Positions 43,843 to 52,374 of a stretch of 64,000 nucleotides of DNA are shown piece after piece. Origin of the DNA: Ketogulonicigenium vulgare WSH-001 (GTDB lineage: Bacteria; Pseudomonadota; Alphaproteobacteria; Rhodobacterales; Rhodobacteraceae); contig NC_017386.1 of NCBI RefSeq assembly GCF_000223375.1, forward strand, positions 124,001 to 188,000. Reading direction: 5' to 3'. The notes beneath the pieces are model-generated. The model worked only from the letters and a program-made list of their open reading frames with translations, was not told the DNA's origin and made no database searches. A program made the translations under genes and the position numbers. Each line of letters begins with the position of its first letter. Position 1 is the stretch's first letter.

Positions 43843-45954
43843 TCAGGCGTTTCGGGTCACGATCAAATGAGCAGCATCATCAACCTCGCCGGTCCAACCG
43901 GGCAGTATGACGACGGTCGTGTCTTCTTGTTCGACAATGGCAGGGCCGATCAGACGGCTGCCAATGCCAAGGCTGTCGCGTGTATGCACCGCCGCCGGAT
44001 GGGCCGCGCCGTTCCAGAACAATTGGCGGCTTTGCGTGGCGCCAGTGCCGGAAACAGCGCCGGGGACAGTACCGGATGCAGTGGTCAGGGCCTGTCCATT
44101 GCCCTCTTGCCGCAGGGGCACGACATGGCCGGTGACGCGCAGACGGATGGCTGTGATCTCGACATCCGCATCGGGGTCGCGGAAGTGATAAAGACGCTCA
44201 TGCGCAAGGTGGAACCCCTCGACAAGGGCTGCGGCATCGGGCGCGCCGACAAGCGGAACCGACAGGTCAAAGGCCTGCTTGTGATAGCGCATGTCAAAGG
44301 TCACAGCGATAGCGTGGCCGGTCAGAATATCCCCCTCGCCTGCAACCCAGGCCGCGGCCTCGGCGGTCATATCGGCAATGGCGGCGGCAAGTGCGGGGGC
44401 GGCATCCCCTTGCATCAGATTATAGCTGCTGGATCGCACATAATCGCGTTTCACATCCGCCATAATCGCCCCCAGCGCGCAGAATGTGCCAGGGCGCGCC
44501 GGCACCAGAATCTGCGACAGGCCAGCGCTTTCGGCGATCAGATTAGCCTGCGTCGGCCCTGCGCCACCAAAGGGCAGCAGCGTAAAGCTGCGCAGATCCT
44601 GACCGCGCTGCGCGATATTCTTGGCCATCTCGGCGGTCATCACGGCGGTGGTGACACGCAAGGCCGCCTCGGCCGCGCGGGCGGCTCGGGTCTCACCTGC
44701 GGGCAAGCCGATCTTGGCGCCAATCCCGTCCAGCGCCGCGCGCGCGGCCGCGATATCCAACCTCATCCGCCCGCCGACAAAGCGGTCGGGATCAATGAAT
44801 CCGCTGACCAGAAAGCAGTCGGTTACAGTGGGCGCTGTGCCGCCACGGCCATAGCTGACCGGCCCGGGGTCCGCCCCCGCCGAAGCCGGCCCGATTTTCA
44901 GCACGCCATGCGGATCGACCCAGACGATCGAGCCGCCACCCGCCCCGATTGCCGAGACATTGACCACCGGCACGATGATCGGAAAATCACCGATATGGGT
45001 GCGGTTTCCGGTTTCGGGCTGGCCGTCAGACACGACCGACATATCCGCAGACGTGCCGCCCATATCGACCGTAATCACATCCCGCACCCCCGAGGCCCGT
45101 GCCGCAGCCGCGGCCGCCACCACGCCAGATGCAGGCCCCGACAGCAGCGTATCAATCGGGCGCGCCGCCGCCGTCGCAAGGCTGAGGGTGCCACCATTAT
45201 TGGCGGTGATGTAAATCGGCGCAGCGATGCCAAGTCCCGCGACCCGGGTCTGCAAGCGGTTCAAATAGCTGGTCATAATCGGCTGCACATAGGCGTTGAT
45301 CAGCGCCACCAGACCGCGTTCATATTCACGCTGTTCCGGCCAAACCGCAGCCGAAGCCGTGACTGCAACCTGCGGCATCCGCGCGGCAAGGCGATCAGCC
45401 AGCGCAATTTCAACATCGGCGCGGCGGTGCGAATGCACCAGCAACACCCCGACCGCGTCAACGCCTGAGGCGATGAAATGCGCGGCAATCGCGTCCAACG
45501 CATCTTCGGTCGCTTCGCCCTCGACACTGCCGTCGGGCAAGATGCGCTGGCTGACTTCGGCGATCAGGCGGCGCTTGACCAGCGCCTCCTCTTTGGGAAC
45601 CAGATAAGAAAAGGCGCTCGGCATATTGCTGCGGCCAATTTCCAGCACACCGCGATGCCCGCGCGAGACAACAAGGCCAAGTTTCGCACCGCGCCGTTGG
45701 ATAATCGCATTCAGCCCAATGGTGGTGCCGTGCACAATAAGCTGCACATCCTGTGGCCGCTTGCCAGCCCGCGCCAACAGCTTTGGCAGGCCCAGCTCGA
45801 CCGAGGCCGACGGGTCGCTTGGGACACTTGGTTCCTTGAAAATCGTCACCGCGCCGGTTTCGGCATCAGCCAGCACAAAATCGGTAAAGGTGCCACCCAC
45901 ATCAATGCCAATCCGGCATCCACCTGTAGGCGCGTGAAACGTCAGATCGTCCAT
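43843..45954 (-). CDS. hyuA: HyuA: hydantoinase A / 5-oxoprolinase ATP-dependent subunit
   Basis: The 703-residue protein of the HyuA family uses ATP to open a five-membered lactam or hydantoin ring. The N-terminal actin-like ATP site RIGIDVGGTFTDF is at 14-26, and the second phosphate motif VDMGGTSADMSVV is near residue 300. It works with HyuB encoded immediately upstream with a 1-bp gap. Known members hydrolyse 5-oxoproline, hydantoins, acetone or acetophenone-type substrates. The linked GGT gene argues for 5-oxoproline or a derivative. It is followed by the peptide importer genes on the same strand. Confidence 0.9.
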   Translation of the reverse strand: MDDLTFHAPTGGCRIGIDVGGTFTDFVLADAETGAVTIFKEPSVPSDPSASVELGLPKLLARAGKRPQDVQLIVHGTTIGLNAIIQRRGAKLGLVVSRGHRGVLEIGRSNMPSAFSYLVPKEEALVKRRLIAEVSQRILPDGSVEGEATEDALDAIAAHFIASGVDAVGVLLVHSHRRADVEIALADRLAARMPQVAVTASAAVWPEQREYERGLVALINAYVQPIMTSYLNRLQTRVAGLGIAAPIYITANNGGTLSLATAAARPIDTLLSGPASGVVAAAAAARASGVRDVITVDMGGTSADMSVVSDGQPETGNRTHIGDFPIIVPVVNVSAIGAGGGSIVWVDPHGVLKIGPASAGADPGPVSYGRGGTAPTVTDCFLVSGFIDPDRFVGGRMRLDIAAARAALDGIGAKIGLPAGETRAARAAEAALRVTTAVMTAEMAKNIAQRGQDLRSFTLLPFGGAGPTQANLIAESAGLSQILVPARPGTFCALGAIMADVKRDYVRSSSYNLMQGDAAPALAAAIADMTAEAAAWVAGEGDILTGHAIAVTFDMRYHKQAFDLSVPLVGAPDAAALVEGFHLAHERLYHFRDPDADVEITAIRLRVTGHVVPLRQEGNGQALTTASGTVPGAVSGTGATQSRQLFWNGAAHPAAVHTRDSLGIGSRLIGPAIVEQEDTTVVILPGWTGEVDDAAHLIVTRNA

Positions 45955-45955
45955 A

Positions 45956-47965
45956 TCAGGCTATTTCCGCAGTCAGAGGAAGAATGTCGTCCAGCACCTG
46001 CACCGCGTGGCGACGCAGGGATTCGGTCTGCTCAAGCGCGGCGTTCAGATCCGCATTGCCATCCGCCAGCGCCGGCAAAATGCGTTCAAAGATGCGGCGC
46101 CGGATTGTATGGCGGCTGGGTTTGCGCAGCGCATAAAGGCGGCGGTTCATGTCCAACATAAAGGCGTCGTCGAACACGGCCTCCCACAGCAGCCGAAAAC
46201 GCCCGAAGGTGAAAGGCTGCACGGGCAACGGCCCGCGCGCATCGCGCCGCACCAGCGTGGCGGCCAGATCAATGGTAAAATCCGCATTCAGCGCAACGCC
46301 ATAATCACGCCACGCACCGTCGCGGGTCACAAAACCGTCCAGCACATCCTCGCGCACGGCGGCGGGATCGCGCAGGAACGGATCGCCATAACCGCCGCCG
46401 CCCGGCATCAGCAAGGTCAACGTGTCGCCGCGATCCAGCACCAATTCGTGGATTTTCGGCACCGGGCGCTCGCCGGATTTGCCCTTGTTCAACACCGCCT
46501 GCAGCGTTGCACCCGCATCACCGCCGAATATGCCCCATGGGGGAAAGCGCAACCGCTCCATCCCGCGCGCCAGCACGACACCGCCATCGACGCTCGAGCG
46601 GATGGTGATCATCTGCCCTACGCCGCCGCGCCATCGCCCTGCACCACCGCTGTCGGGGCGGATATCATATTCGGTGATCAGAACCGCGCTTTCCACCTCG
46701 ACCGTTTCCACAGGATGATTGCGCATATTGTTCAGCGAGTTATCGCGCGCATCGACGCCATCGCGCCCGTTCAGCGCCCCCATGCCCGATCGCATCGGCT
46801 GGACCACTTCGACGCGGCGGCTGCCATCGTCCATCACCTCGGCAAATGAAAACGGCACCATAGTGCCACCGGGTGCGGCGGGCATCAGCTCCGGCACCGC
46901 CTGTATCAGCGCGCCGCCGGTTGCATCAAACAGGCGATAGGGCGCCGCGACGCGCAGGTTCACTGCATCGGGGAATTCCGCATTCAGCACGGTGCCGGGC
47001 GGGTTTATCATGGAAATATTGCGATAGATCCCCGCGTTTTTCGGAATGTCCGGATCATGCGTGGTGATGAATCCGGTCAGGCGAAAGGTCAGCCAATACA
47101 TCCGCTGGCCCGCCGATGGCACGTTATACGCCGTCTTGACCTGCGGATCAGTGCCGCTGACATCCAGCGTCACGTGACCATCGTTCACCGTCATCTTTAA
47201 ACGAATGCGCACCGGAATGCGCGAGACCATATCGTCGTCCATATAGTCCCAGAATTCATAGCTGCCGTCGGGAATGCGGCGCAGCACAGCGCGGGCGCGG
47301 CTTTCGGCATAGTCCTGTACATCGCGGATATAGCTGTGGAACGGCTGGGGGCCGATCTGATCGATCAATTCCGCCAGACGCGCCTCGCCCAGGGCCAGCG
47401 CACCGGCCATTGCCCGCAGATCGGCGACCACCATATCGGGCACGCGCGAATTCATGCGGATCATTTCGAACAGATCTTCGTTGGGCTGACCCGCGCGGAA
47501 CAGCTTCAGCGGCGGAATGCGCAGCCCCTCTTGAAAGATCTCGGTCAAGGCGGGCGACATTGACGACGGAACGCTGCCGCCCACATCGGCGAAATGTGCA
47601 AAGGACCACGCATAAGCGACCAGCTTGCCATCATGGAACAGCGGCCGCAGCAGGTTCACATCCGGCAAATGGGTCGCCAGCCCGCCCGAGCGGTAGGGAT
47701 CATTCGTCGCCACCACATCGCCCGGCTGCAAATCGGGAATGGCATCGATCAATGTGCGATAATTGCTGTCGACCAAAAACGCGAAAGTGGCCGAGGGCGG
47801 ATAGGCAAAAACATTGCCCTCGGTATCCAAAATGGCGGTCGCGAAATCGGCCGCCTCTTTCACATAGGCCGAACGCGAGGCCCGCTGGATCGCGAAATAC
47901 ATCTCATCCGCAACGGCAGAGAGCTTACGGCTTATGATCTCTAGGGCAACTGCATCGCGGGCCAT
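45956..47965 (-). CDS. hyuB: HyuB: hydantoinase B / 5-oxoprolinase beta subunit
   Basis: The 669-residue HyuB family partner of HyuA shows EIISRKLSAVADEMYFAIQR at the start, VVATNDPYRSGGLATHLPDV and the C-terminal GGGGYGDPFLRDPAAV. Together the subunits correspond to one eukaryotic 5-oxoprolinase. The ATG at 47965 is preferred over a TTG ten codons upstream because GGGAGACAGGA precedes it. A 12-bp palindrome-like site lies 29-40 bases in front. It is the first gene of a ~9.4-kb operon (hyuB-hyuA-dppABC-DF). Confidence 0.92.
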   Translation of the reverse strand: MARDAVALEIISRKLSAVADEMYFAIQRASRSAYVKEAADFATAILDTEGNVFAYPPSATFAFLVDSNYRTLIDAIPDLQPGDVVATNDPYRSGGLATHLPDVNLLRPLFHDGKLVAYAWSFAHFADVGGSVPSSMSPALTEIFQEGLRIPPLKLFRAGQPNEDLFEMIRMNSRVPDMVVADLRAMAGALALGEARLAELIDQIGPQPFHSYIRDVQDYAESRARAVLRRIPDGSYEFWDYMDDDMVSRIPVRIRLKMTVNDGHVTLDVSGTDPQVKTAYNVPSAGQRMYWLTFRLTGFITTHDPDIPKNAGIYRNISMINPPGTVLNAEFPDAVNLRVAAPYRLFDATGGALIQAVPELMPAAPGGTMVPFSFAEVMDDGSRRVEVVQPMRSGMGALNGRDGVDARDNSLNNMRNHPVETVEVESAVLITEYDIRPDSGGAGRWRGGVGQMITIRSSVDGGVVLARGMERLRFPPWGIFGGDAGATLQAVLNKGKSGERPVPKIHELVLDRGDTLTLLMPGGGGYGDPFLRDPAAVREDVLDGFVTRDGAWRDYGVALNADFTIDLAATLVRRDARGPLPVQPFTFGRFRLLWEAVFDDAFMLDMNRRLYALRKPSRHTIRRRIFERILPALADGNADLNAALEQTESLRRHAVQVLDDILPLTAEIA

Positions 47966-47993
47966 AGGGTCCTGTCTCCCAAAAATGTAATTC

Positions 47994-48005
47994 AAATATG
48001 CATTT
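47994..48005 (-). promoter_or_regulatory. putative TetR operator, hyuB promoter
   Basis: Read toward hyuB the sequence is AAATGCATATTT, located -29 to -40 from the ATG. The identical 12-mer lies at the identical distance before the flavoprotein gene at 48947, and near copies lie before ggt. The element is an imperfect palindrome, as expected for a TetR dimer site. Confidence 0.65.
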
Positions 48006-48143
48006 CATTTTCGAGCGATCAAGCATGTTGTCAGGCGCGGTGCCCGCGATTGCACATTTCAATGCAAAATAAGATCAAGAATTACGCAGTCGCTTTGTTT
48101 CGCAGAATGGAAATTCTACCACTGCGCGCGCTGGCGGGCCGAA

Positions 48144-48827
48144 TCAACGTCCCGATAGCGGTGTCCCCGCAGAGGCCGCCAGAAATCCCTGGGCGGCAAA
48201 GGCGACCAGTTCGCGCACGACGGTTTCCACCTCGGCGTCGCGCTGGGTTTCGGCAAGGCGGACGATGCGGTGGATGCTGGGCGACAGATCTGCCAGCACG
48301 AACATCATCGCGCCGCGCGTGCAATCATAGCGCCAGATAATTTCCTTGCGCGAGAGATGCGGCAGCATTCGACCCAGCGCGTCAATGAACCGTTCGTGGA
48401 TTAAGTCATTGTCTGGAAACGAAATATCATCAGGGGCCGAGGGGCTGAACCGCGCCTGCAATAGCAGGCTCAGATGGGCGACACCCTCGCCCGCGCCGGT
48501 TCCCAATTGCACCATCGGCCGGATCATCGCCTCGAGCAACGTATAAAGGGCGGGCTGCTCGCCGGCCAGAACAGCGGCTTCGTATTCTTGCAGCGCAAGC
48601 GCGCGTGCGGCATTCACCTTTTCCAGCAGGCGGCGCAAAACATGCCGGAACAGCTCGTCCTTGCTGCGAAAGTAATAGTTTACCGCCGCGATATTCGCCC
48701 CGGCCCTGTCGGTGATTTCTTTTAGGGTCGCCCCCTCGAACCCGCGTTCGGCAAAGGTGATCGTTGCCGCCACCAGAATGCGGCCATGGGTATCTGCGGA
48801 TTGATCGGTTGCTTCGATAGGCTGCAC
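48144..48827 (-). CDS. TetR-family transcriptional regulator
   Basis: The 227-residue regulator has an N-terminal helix-turn-helix: AATITFAERGFEGATLKEIT, then AGANIAAVNYYFRSKDELF, a textbook TetR DNA-binding domain. The C-terminal ligand domain is helical and of the kind with a MVQLG/ARFSP-like insertion found in CecR/YbiH relatives. GTG at 48827 is chosen because GGAG precedes it with 7-base spacing; the longer frame would need a GTG at 48899 in the operator area. It lies between the hyuB operon and the flavoprotein gene and probably represses both. Confidence 0.88.
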   Translation of the reverse strand: MQPIEATDQSADTHGRILVAATITFAERGFEGATLKEITDRAGANIAAVNYYFRSKDELFRHVLRRLLEKVNAARALALQEYEAAVLAGEQPALYTLLEAMIRPMVQLGTGAGEGVAHLSLLLQARFSPSAPDDISFPDNDLIHERFIDALGRMLPHLSRKEIIWRYDCTRGAMMFVLADLSPSIHRIVRLAETQRDAEVETVVRELVAFAAQGFLAASAGTPLSGR

Positions 48828-48906
48828 GCCGGTCTCCGACTGACTATTTTGATAGAATCTTAGTCTGCTGCGGCGGAATCGACAACTCTCTTCTTGCACT
48901 CAATTC

Positions 48907-48918
48907 AAATGCATATTT
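48907..48918 (+). promoter_or_regulatory. putative TetR operator, tetR / flavoprotein divergent promoter
   Basis: AAATGCATATTT lies -29 to -40 from the ATG at 48947 and 80 bp before the tetR start, so a bound repressor could control both genes. It is the exact reverse complement of the 12-mer upstream of hyuB as written on the plus strand. Confidence 0.65.
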
Positions 48919-48946
48919 CATACCGTTAATTGACATTTTACGAGTG

Positions 48947-50587
48947 ATGGACAGTCCGATGCCCCCTTCCACCCCCGCCAAAGACCCTCTGCCGGACGAT
49001 GTGGTGGACCTGTTGGTGCTGGGTTCGGGCTGCGCGGCGCTGACGGCGGCGCTTCATGCGGCAGATGCAGGCCTGCAGGTGACGGTCTGCGAGAAAACCA
49101 ATCGGCTGGGCGGCACAAGCGCGATGTCTGCGGGCGGCATCTGGGTTGCGGGCAACCATCTGGCCGCCGCGGCCGGGATCGCGGACGATCTTGATGCGGC
49201 CTTTGACTATGTGAAAGCGATCGCGCCGCCCGGATTTGACTATCCCGATCACTGGCGCGCGATTTTGCAAGCCGGCCCACGTATGCTGCGGATGTTAGAG
49301 GATAAAACGCCGCTACGCTTTCGCCTGACCGGCGAGCCTGACCCCTATATGGATATCAGCGGCGCCCGCGCGCAAGGTCGGATGCTGTCTGTTTTGCCGA
49401 TCAGCCGCCTGCGGGCGGGGCGCGATGCGCTGCGGGTGCGCGGCTCGACCCTGCCCGAGGTTTTCACCTATCACGAGGTGCTGGAAACCGATCTGTATCA
49501 CAAGCCGATCGCGACCACGCTGCACCTGCTTCCACGCCTTTTGCAGCGGGTCCTGACCCTATCGGCGGGCAAGGGCACCGGGCTGATGGTGGGAATGGTC
49601 GCGGGCTGCAAAAAGGCGGGGGTCACCTTGCATACGCGCACGGCGGCAGAGGAGCTGATCGTCAAGGACGGCCGTGTCATCGGGGCATGGGTGCGGCGCA
49701 ACGGTCGCCGCATCGCCATCCACGCCCGGCGCGGCACGCTGATCGCAACCGGCGGGTTTGAGTGGAACGCACAGATGCTGTCGGAATTTTTCCCCGGCCC
49801 GGTGCAATTTCTGGGGTCTTCCGCTGGTAATACCGGCGACGGACACCAAATGGCCGCCGCTGTTGGCGCGGTGCTGGATCATATGGATCAGGCCAATGTC
49901 ACCGCCGCAATCCCGCGCCGCTATGAAGGGGCGATCCATGGTATGCCCGTACCCTATCATGCCGAGGAAAACGCCATTGTCGTTAATCGGCACGGTCAGC
50001 GGTTTTGGGACGAATTGCAGGTGAACCTGGGCGAGGCATTGGTGCAGCGCGATGCACGCACCAATCAACCCATTGAATTGCCAGCCTTTGTCATCACGGA
50101 TGCGCGCTATCTGAAAAAGCTGCCGCTGGTGCAGTTTTTTGCGCGCAACGTGCCCGGCTGGATGGTCAAGGCCCCGACATTAGCCGCATTGGCGGCGAAA
50201 ATTGGCATCGACGCCGAGGCGCTGCAGCAAACCGTCGCCCGTTATAACCAGTTTGCGCAGACCGGCCTTGATGCCGATTTCGGACGCGGCAAGACCCGCG
50301 CGCATCAAAAAGCCGACAAGCGCAAACGCGCGGGGCTAGAGGCCATCACCAAGGCCCCCTTTATCGCGATCAAATTCAATCCCTCGATCATGACAACCAA
50401 GGGCGGCCCGCGCACCGATGCCCGCGGCCGCGCCCTGCGCGCTGACGGCAGCGTGATTGCGGGGCTGTATTGTGCGGGGGCGGCGATGGCGAACCCGATC
50501 GGCACGCGCGGCGTCGGCGCCGGTACAACCCTTGGGCCGTTCATGGCCTGGGGCTATGTCTGCGCCGAAGACATCATCAAAGGCTAG
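48947..50587 (+). CDS. FAD-dependent oxidoreductase (fumarate reductase / 3-ketosteroid dehydrogenase-like)
   Basis: The 546-residue flavoprotein has the FAD_binding_2 motif VLGSGCAALTAALHAADAG near residue 22, the RLGGTSAMSAGGIW region that follows it, and the C-terminal GTRGVGAGTTLGPFMAWGY that closes the flavin site. Relatives reduce fumarate or urocanate, or desaturate ketosteroids. There is no signal peptide. ATG 48947 is favoured; an ATG at 48959 is possible. It is transcribed alone, away from the TetR gene, and overlaps the convergent cyclophilin gene by 4 bp. The substrate is unknown. Confidence 0.85.
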   Translation: MDSPMPPSTPAKDPLPDDVVDLLVLGSGCAALTAALHAADAGLQVTVCEKTNRLGGTSAMSAGGIWVAGNHLAAAAGIADDLDAAFDYVKAIAPPGFDYPDHWRAILQAGPRMLRMLEDKTPLRFRLTGEPDPYMDISGARAQGRMLSVLPISRLRAGRDALRVRGSTLPEVFTYHEVLETDLYHKPIATTLHLLPRLLQRVLTLSAGKGTGLMVGMVAGCKKAGVTLHTRTAAEELIVKDGRVIGAWVRRNGRRIAIHARRGTLIATGGFEWNAQMLSEFFPGPVQFLGSSAGNTGDGHQMAAAVGAVLDHMDQANVTAAIPRRYEGAIHGMPVPYHAEENAIVVNRHGQRFWDELQVNLGEALVQRDARTNQPIELPAFVITDARYLKKLPLVQFFARNVPGWMVKAPTLAALAAKIGIDAEALQQTVARYNQFAQTGLDADFGRGKTRAHQKADKRKRAGLEAITKAPFIAIKFNPSIMTTKGGPRTDARGRALRADGSVIAGLYCAGAAMANPIGTRGVGAGTTLGPFMAWGYVCAEDIIKG

Positions 50588-51099
50588 ATCCGCGCGGCGG
50601 ATAGGATCGCGATGCGATGCGCGATCCGCTCGATTGCCTCTGCGCGGGCAAAGATTGCGGAAAGAACATCCCAGCCGCCGATCACCTCTCCAAAAGCGGC
50701 AAAGCCATGGCCATCGGGGTTGCGGCCACCATGTTCATCCAGCGACGCCAGATCGCCGCCCATGCAAAAGACATAGGCATGACCGGCTGTGCCAATCGCC
50801 CGCCGCGCCATCGACAGCGTGCCGCGCCGATGGCTGAGGCCGGTCTGATCCGTGCCCTCATGCGCGATGGGTGCAAGGGGGCTGATCTCGTCAAAGGTAC
50901 GTCCCCATTGGATCACCTCGATCGGATGGGTCGTGCCCTCCGGCTGGTTCTGCGCCGTCACGATGCGATAGATCGTTGTGCCTGCCAGCAAGCCTTGGTC
51001 GACATAGGACAAAAAAGCGGCGGATGAGAGCGGCGCCGCAGCGTCATCCACTGCGACCACCACCGCGCCGCAGGCCGTATCAATCCGCACACGGATCAT
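50584..51099 (-). CDS. cyclophilin-type peptidyl-prolyl isomerase-like protein
   Basis: The 171-residue cyclophilin-fold protein shows the expected blocks: TTIYRIVTAQNQ (in place of FHRVIxxFMIQ), SLSHRRGTLSMARR, FCMGGDLASLDEHG and the final DGHGFAAFGEVIGGWDVL. The catalytic Arg position (YRIV) is kept. There is no signal peptide. It is the last gene of a ggt-hydrolase-cyclophilin operon, and its ATG overlaps the hydrolase stop. Why an isomerase belongs to this catabolic set is unclear; cyclophilin-like folds can also bind small molecules. Confidence 0.85.
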   Translation of the reverse strand: MIRVRIDTACGAVVVAVDDAAAPLSSAAFLSYVDQGLLAGTTIYRIVTAQNQPEGTTHPIEVIQWGRTFDEISPLAPIAHEGTDQTGLSHRRGTLSMARRAIGTAGHAYVFCMGGDLASLDEHGGRNPDGHGFAAFGEVIGGWDVLSAIFARAEAIERIAHRIAILSAARI

Positions 51100-52373
51100 C
51101 ACCGCCCCCGCGCGCGGCGCAGGAAATCCAGCACGCCCGGCCAGACCTGTTCATTCGCCTGCGCATTGGCGGCAGCCGTGCCGCCATTCGTGGACACGAC
51201 GCCTGAAACCGGATGTTTGATCACAATGTCTGTCGCGGGGACATAGGGAAAGACGATGGCATGGCCCGCGTCCTGAAAGCGCATCCGCTCGACCTGACGA
51301 CCGGCGGCGCGCATTGTTTGCTCGACCAGATCGCAGTGATAGTCCGTCGGCCACCAGCCATCATCAGTGCCGTGGATCAGCAGGACGGGGGTGGTGATAT
51401 CCTCGACCCGAATGCGGGCGCGCAGATAGGCCTCATGGTCGGCCATCGCGGTTAAGGTGGCATATTCATGGCGCTTGGGTTCCGGCCCGTCCAGATAGGG
51501 GGCATAAGTGCCGGTGCGGTTGCCGTCCCACAGATGCGGCAGCGGCCTGCCATCCAGCGTCCATGTCGGGGCCAGCCGCCCGCGCGCGGGATCACCCGCG
51601 CTTTGCGCGCTGTGAAGGCAGGACGCAGGCACATAGGCCATCGTGGCCGAGACCCGGTCAGGATAGGTCGCCGCGATCAGCAACACCGCCTCGCCGCCGC
51701 GCGACTGGCCGGTGATAGCGACGAAATCATCCGCAGGTTTGATCCGCGCGCGCATCCAATCCAGCGCATCGCGAAAGTATTCCAGCGGCAAGTCATTGAT
51801 ATAGCGTGGACGCCCCGGCGCGTTGAATACCGCAAGGGCAAAGGCCGCATAGCCCCGCGCGGCATATAACGCGGCGCGCGGCTCGTTCATGCCGCCGCCC
51901 GAGCCGTTCTGCACCATCACAGCCGGATGGGGCCCCGCACCTGCCGGCAGATACAGCACACCGACGATACCATCCTCGTGAACCTCGTGACGGGTGACGC
52001 CTGCGGGCATCAGAATTTGGCGCATCTGTGCCGTGGCCTGCCCATCATCAGTCGTCGCCGTAAGGCTTGTGACCACATCTGCGACCGAGGCTGCGCCAGT
52101 GGCCTCGGTCGCCGGCGGCGCAATTTGCACCTGCGACCAGATCAGCCCCATTGCAGAGGCGCTGCCATAGCTGCCATCCAGCGGCGCGTCGCGGGCGGTA
52201 TCGACCATCCCATCGGGCCCGCTGCGAAAACGCGCCTCGGCTTGCCATTGGCTGCCACCCGCGCGGGTCGATGTCGCGCGGATCACCACCTCGGCCCCGG
52301 CGGGCAGGCCCGTGACGCGGATCGCGCGCGCGACATCAATCAAATCAACAGCAGGGGTGACGGTGATTTCCAT
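51099..52373 (-). CDS. BAAT / acyl-CoA thioesterase-like alpha/beta hydrolase
   Basis: The 424-residue protein has an N-terminal immunoglobulin-like domain of the bile-acid-CoA transferase/thioesterase family (TPAVDLIDVARAIRVTGLPA, then LDGSYGSASAMGLIWS at about 7-82). The C-terminal alpha/beta hydrolase domain has nucleophile Ser224 in GQSRGGE, an acid in HGTDDGWWP and the His in DAGHAIVFPY. Relatives cleave or transfer acyl groups from CoA. The ATG at 52373 begins directly after the ggt stop and starts the family domain at once; the ribosome site is weak, so translational coupling is likely. Confidence 0.85.
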   Translation of the reverse strand: MEITVTPAVDLIDVARAIRVTGLPAGAEVVIRATSTRAGGSQWQAEARFRSGPDGMVDTARDAPLDGSYGSASAMGLIWSQVQIAPPATEATGAASVADVVTSLTATTDDGQATAQMRQILMPAGVTRHEVHEDGIVGVLYLPAGAGPHPAVMVQNGSGGGMNEPRAALYAARGYAAFALAVFNAPGRPRYINDLPLEYFRDALDWMRARIKPADDFVAITGQSRGGEAVLLIAATYPDRVSATMAYVPASCLHSAQSAGDPARGRLAPTWTLDGRPLPHLWDGNRTGTYAPYLDGPEPKRHEYATLTAMADHEAYLRARIRVEDITTPVLLIHGTDDGWWPTDYHCDLVEQTMRAAGRQVERMRFQDAGHAIVFPYVPATDIVIKHPVSGVVSTNGGTAAANAQANEQVWPGVLDFLRRARGR

Positions 52374-52374
52374 T

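Noticed and set aside
42014..43870. A 618-codon open frame on the plus strand opposite the peptide receptor gene
   Set aside because: It is antisense to a receptor with signal peptide and full family motifs, has a repetitive Arg/Gly/His-rich composition and no domain. Long antisense frames are expected in GC-rich DNA.
43867..45468. A 533-codon plus-strand frame opposite hyuA
   Set aside because: The HyuA reading has the ATP-site motifs; the antisense reading has none.
48000..48143. A short gene between hyuB and tetR
   Set aside because: Frames here (for example 48050-48340 on the plus strand) run antisense into tetR and have no ribosome site. The stretch is better explained as the hyuB promoter with the TetR-type operator.
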